This document shows, in pieces, positions 5,886 through 8,876 of a stretch of DNA of 8,876 nucleotides. Numbering within the stretch: the stretch's first letter is position 1; each line of letters begins with the position of its first letter. The DNA comes from an uncultured Anaerolineales bacterium. GTDB lineage: Bacteria > Chloroflexota > Anaerolineae > Anaerolineales > Villigracilaceae. The DNA is taken from assembly GCA_937928015.1 (NCBI GenBank), contig CALFXA010000062.1, positions 1 to 8,876 of the forward strand, written 5' to 3'. The notes under the pieces are model-generated. The model saw only the letters and a list, made by a program, of their open reading frames with translations. It had not been told where the DNA came from and searched no databases. A program made the position numbers and the translations under genes.

Positions 5886-7208
5886 TTATGCAGGAGCCTG
5901 AGCCGCCTTGGCGACCATGTCTTCCAACATCTTGGTGCTGAGCGACTTGGGGCGCTCGATGGGCATGCCCAGGGCACGGGCCCACACATAGTTGGCGGTC
6001 ACGCCCAGGGCGCGGCCGATGCCAAACAGCACGGTGTAGAAGTCGAATTCGCGCACGCCGTAGTAGTACTGGAGCGTGCCGCTGATCGCGTCCACGTTCG
6101 GGGCGGGATTCTTGGCCTTGCCCTGTTCCTTGAGCACGGTCGGCACCACGTCGAAGACCATGTCGGCCAGGCGGACCAGGTCGTCGTCGGGGAAGCGCTT
6201 CTTGGCAAAGTCCAATTGGGCGGTGAAGCGTGGATCGGGGACGCGCAGCACGGCGTGGCCATAGCCAGGGATGACCTTGCCGCCGTTGAGTGTGTCCCAG
6301 GCGAATTTGTACAATTCGTCGCGGGTGGGGACGCCGCCGAACTGCTTGTGGACTTCCAGCAGCCAGCCGAGGCATTCCTGATTGGCGAGGCCATGCAGAG
6401 GTCCAGCCAGGCCATTGAGGGAGGCCGAGAAGGACAGGAACGGGTCGGAGAGCGCCGAGCCGACCAGGTGCATGGTGTGGGCCGAGACGTTGCCCGATTC
6501 GTGGTCGCTGTGCAGGACGAAGTACAGGCGGGCCAATTCGGCGTAACCCTTCTTGTCGTCCACCTTGATCATGCGGGCGAAGTTGGCGCCGTAATCGAAT
6601 TTGGGATTGTATTTCGGCTTCTTGGTCTCGCCGAAATATTTCATGCGGTAGATGAAGGCCGCGATGACGGGCAGCTTGGCCGTCAGGTCGAGGCTGTCTT
6701 CGAGGGCGGGCTCCCAGTAATGATCTTTCTTCATGCCTTCGTGGTACATGCGCGCAAAGGCCGAGTTGTTCTGCAGGGCCAGAACGGCCTGCGAGAACAG
6801 CGTCATCGGGTGTGTATCCTTCGGCATCGACTTGAGCATCTTGTAGACATAATCGGGCACGGCGGCGCGTTTGGCCCACTCGGCTTCCACTTCCATGGCC
6901 TGGTCGCGGCTGGGAACTTCACCGATCATCAACAGGTAATACAGGCCGCCGACCAGCGGCATCTTGTTGCCGCGTCCCTTGGGTAGGGCCTTGAGCAGTT
7001 CGGGGATGGACATGCCACGGAAGCGGATGCCCTCCGCAGGGTCCACGAAGGAGACGTCGGTCAACAGGGATTTGATGTCGCGCATCCCGCCCACGATCTG
7101 TCCGACGGTGACGTGATCCACCACCACCTCGGCATGTTCCTTGCTGAGGGATTTGATGCGGTCGCGCCAGGCAGGCAGTTGGGCTTCGATCTTATCGTGC
7201 AGAATCAT
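5886..7208 (-). CDS. gltA: Citrate synthase, mitochondrial/eukaryotic-like type
   Basis: Condenses oxaloacetate and acetyl-CoA to citrate. 440 aa. The catalytic residues are all present: H272 in LAGPLHGLANQE, H318 in VPDPR-preceding IPGYGHAVL, and D373 in NPAPNVDAISG; they sit two positions before pig heart H274, H320 and D375. HSDHESGNVSAHTMHLVGSA (233-252) and ERPKSLST (418-425) also match the mitochondrial form and differ from the hexameric, NADH-sensitive E. coli GltA. The protein is therefore expected to be a dimer without NADH control. There is no transit peptide. The start has a very strong GGAGGAGG. It is the second gene after mdh, with 64 bases between them that hold a terminator-like hairpin. 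Eukaryotic-type citrate synthases are known in a few bacteria, such as Geobacter. Confidence 0.96.
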   Translation of the reverse strand: MILHDKIEAQLPAWRDRIKSLSKEHAEVVVDHVTVGQIVGGMRDIKSLLTDVSFVDPAEGIRFRGMSIPELLKALPKGRGNKMPLVGGLYYLLMIGEVPSRDQAMEVEAEWAKRAAVPDYVYKMLKSMPKDTHPMTLFSQAVLALQNNSAFARMYHEGMKKDHYWEPALEDSLDLTAKLPVIAAFIYRMKYFGETKKPKYNPKFDYGANFARMIKVDDKKGYAELARLYFVLHSDHESGNVSAHTMHLVGSALSDPFLSFSASLNGLAGPLHGLANQECLGWLLEVHKQFGGVPTRDELYKFAWDTLNGGKVIPGYGHAVLRVPDPRFTAQLDFAKKRFPDDDLVRLADMVFDVVPTVLKEQGKAKNPAPNVDAISGTLQYYYGVREFDFYTVLFGIGRALGVTANYVWARALGMPIERPKSLSTKMLEDMVAKAAQAPA

Positions 7209-7229
7209 AGGACCTCCTCCAAAAATAGA

Positions 7230-7261
7230 ACACGGCCTGTTGTATGTGGGTCAGGCCGTGT
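7230..7261 (-). terminator. Hairpin with T-rich tail between mdh and citrate synthase genes (attenuator candidate)
   Basis: ACACGGCCTG (7230-7239) and CAGGCCGTGT (7252-7261) form a perfect 10-bp GC-rich stem with a 12-base loop. On the minus strand the stem is followed by TCTATTTTT and then the Shine-Dalgarno of the citrate synthase gene. It could partly end transcription after mdh, protect mdh mRNA from 3' decay, or mark a processing site. The interrupted T-tract suggests a leaky stop. Confidence 0.6.
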
Positions 7262-7272
7262 CTGATGGCGAA

Positions 7273-8220
<948 letters not shown>

Positions 8221-8236
8221 TTAGCGATGTAGTTTG

Positions 8237-8265
8237 ATTGTATCCGAAAGTTGGGCCTGCAAAAA
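8237..8265 (-). promoter_or_regulatory. Weak promoter candidate of mdh-citrate synthase
   Basis: On the minus strand TACAAT (8242-8237) is a good -10 box. The hexamer 17 bases upstream is TTTTTG (8265-8260), a poor -35 match, which fits an activator-dependent or alternative-sigma promoter. A leader of about 20 bases with GGAGGA would result. It lies downstream of the trxB terminator, so mdh needs a promoter in this gap. Confidence 0.4.
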
Positions 8266-8270
8266 GTTCA

Positions 8271-8296
8271 ATTTGTCACGTGTTAACCTGACAAAT
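8271..8296. promoter_or_regulatory. Inverted repeat upstream of mdh, possible regulator site
   Basis: ATTTGTCA (8271-8278) and TGACAAAT (8289-8296) are perfect 8-base arms around a 10-base spacer containing GTTAAC. The spacing of arm centres is 18 bp, under two helical turns, suitable for a dimeric regulator. It sits just upstream of the candidate -35 region of mdh, the position typical of an activator. No T-tract follows, so a terminator is less likely. Confidence 0.45.
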
Positions 8297-8310
8297 CGAC
8301 GATTTTTCGA

Positions 8311-8354
8311 CAAAAAACAGGATTTTGACCGCCGATTCGGTGTCAAAATCCTGT
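8311..8354 (-). terminator. Intrinsic terminator of trxB
   Basis: ACAGGATTTTGAC (8317-8329) pairs perfectly with GTCAAAATCCTGT (8342-8354). The loop can extend the stem by CCG/CGG. On the minus strand the hairpin is followed by six T (opposite 8312-8317). It starts about 18 bases after the trxB stop codon and separates trxB from the mdh unit. Confidence 0.85.
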
Positions 8355-8371
8355 CTGTTTCGTCTGGACCT

Positions 8372-8876
8372 CTAGCCTGCTTCCGTTTCTTCGAGGTAGC
8401 GCGTGGCCTGGATGGCTGCCGCCGCGCCCATGCCTGCCGAGGTCACCACCTGGCGGAAGTGCGGATCGGCCGCCTCGCCCGCGGCAAACACGCCGTGGAC
8501 GCTGGTTTCCATCTTCTCGTTGACCTTGAGGAAGCCCAGGTCGTCCATGTCGAGCTGGCCCTTGAAGAGCTGGGTGTTGGGCGTGTGGCCGATGAAGATG
8601 AAAACGCCGTCGGTGGGGAAGGTGCTTTCCTCGCCCGTCTTGACGTTCTTCAGCTTGAGCGATTCCACCTTGTCCTTGCCGACCACCTCGGTGATCACGG
8701 TGTTCCAGATGAACTTGATCTTCTCGTGTTCTTTGGCGCGCTTCTGCAGAATGGCGCCCGCGCGCAGTTCCTCGCGGCGGTGGATGATGGTCACCTCGGA
8801 GGCGTAGCGGGTGAGGAACAGGCCCTCCTCCAAAGCGGAGTCGCCGCCGCCCACCACCACGACCTTCTTGTCCTTG
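8372..8876 (-). CDS. trxB: Thioredoxin reductase-like flavoprotein, C-terminal part; 5' end cut by window edge
   Basis: The C-terminal 167 residues of a class II pyridine nucleotide-disulfide oxidoreductase; the frame is open to the right edge, so GTG or ATG codons here are internal. VVVVGGGDSALEEGLFL is the NADPH Rossmann motif, and HRREELRAGAIL is the basic motif that binds the 2'-phosphate of NADPH. FIFIGHTPNT and GVFAAGEAADPHFRQVVTSAGMGAAAA form the C-terminal FAD part. The common reading of the last motif is AAGDV; here it is AAGEA. The redox CxxC lies upstream of GGGDSA in this family and is outside the window, so a TrxB-like ferredoxin/flavodoxin-NADP reductase lacking CxxC cannot be ruled out. 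It ends at its own terminator. Confidence 0.9.
   Translation of the reverse strand, partial: KDKKVVVVGGGDSALEEGLFLTRYASEVTIIHRREELRAGAILQKRAKEHEKIKFIWNTVITEVVGKDKVESLKLKNVKTGEESTFPTDGVFIFIGHTPNTQLFKGQLDMDDLGFLKVNEKMETSVHGVFAAGEAADPHFRQVVTSAGMGAAAAIQATRYLEETEAG

Noticed and set aside
5772..6986. Long plus-strand open frame (about 400 codons) opposite citrate synthase
   Set aside because: It overlaps a citrate synthase with every catalytic residue intact, crosses the terminator at 5834-5867, and its product is a His/Val/Gly-rich string with no domain. GC-rich genes commonly leave such antisense frames open.
8390..8450. GEA in place of GDV in the FAD motif of the thioredoxin reductase-like protein as a sign of lost function
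   Set aside because: Glu for Asp is conservative, the rest of the motif (GVFAAG, RQVVTSAGMG) is intact, and the NADPH motifs are complete, so it is noted only as a variant.
8860..8876. Start of a short trxB-like protein at the GTG near 8860
   Set aside because: The frame stays open to the window edge with KDKKV before GVVVGGG-like sequence, the normal interior of the NADPH domain. The gene is simply cut off.

Overview
The window looks like chromosomal DNA of a GC-rich bacterium, most likely a member of the Chloroflexota (Anaerolineae-like). This is inferred from the gene mix: an LDH-like malate dehydrogenase beside a mitochondrial-type citrate synthase, an archaeal/eukaryotic-type peptidyl-tRNA hydrolase, and sugar-phosphate enzymes carrying microcompartment targeting tails. 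No rRNA, tRNA, CRISPR array, insertion sequence or phage gene is visible. Both window edges cut a gene: deoC on the left and trxB on the right.

Left block (1-1447, minus strand): rpiB followed by deoC, with rpiB first behind a near-consensus sigma70-type promoter. Both enzymes carry an extra N-terminal amphipathic helix with a matching core ([11 protein letters not shown] in Rpi[12 protein letters not shown] in DeoC). In RpiB a Pro/Ala-rich linker follows. This is the signature of a bacterial microcompartment (BMC) encapsulation peptide, and the DERA plus RpiB pair is the hallmark of the sugar-phosphate-utilizing (SPU) BMC type. No shell gene lies in the window, so this is probably the edge of a BMC locus continuing to the left. 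The reactions would be deoxyribose-5-phosphate cleavage to glyceraldehyde-3-phosphate plus acetaldehyde, and pentose-phosphate isomerisation, inside a protein shell. SPU compartments are already catalogued but poorly understood. The local novelties are a four-cysteine segment in DeoC and an Asp in place of the usual RpiB catalytic Cys.

Middle block (1500-5870): a plus-strand DinB-like gene with its own promoter is followed by an imperfect palindromic repeat that fills the convergent gap. A minus-strand operon then reads membrane protein, TetR regulator, Pth2. Its promoter is overlapped by a 42-bp palindrome made of two TetR-type boxes, which suggests autoregulation. Divergently, a GT-C type membrane glycosyltransferase and a small acidic protein of unknown function form a plus-strand pair that ends at a strong bidirectional terminator.

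Right block (5886-8876, minus strand): trxB (partial) ends at an intrinsic terminator. After a control region with an inverted repeat come mdh and citrate synthase, the adjacent TCA steps that turn malate into oxaloacetate and then citrate. A terminator-like hairpin between mdh and the citrate synthase gene may tune the relative amounts of the two enzymes.
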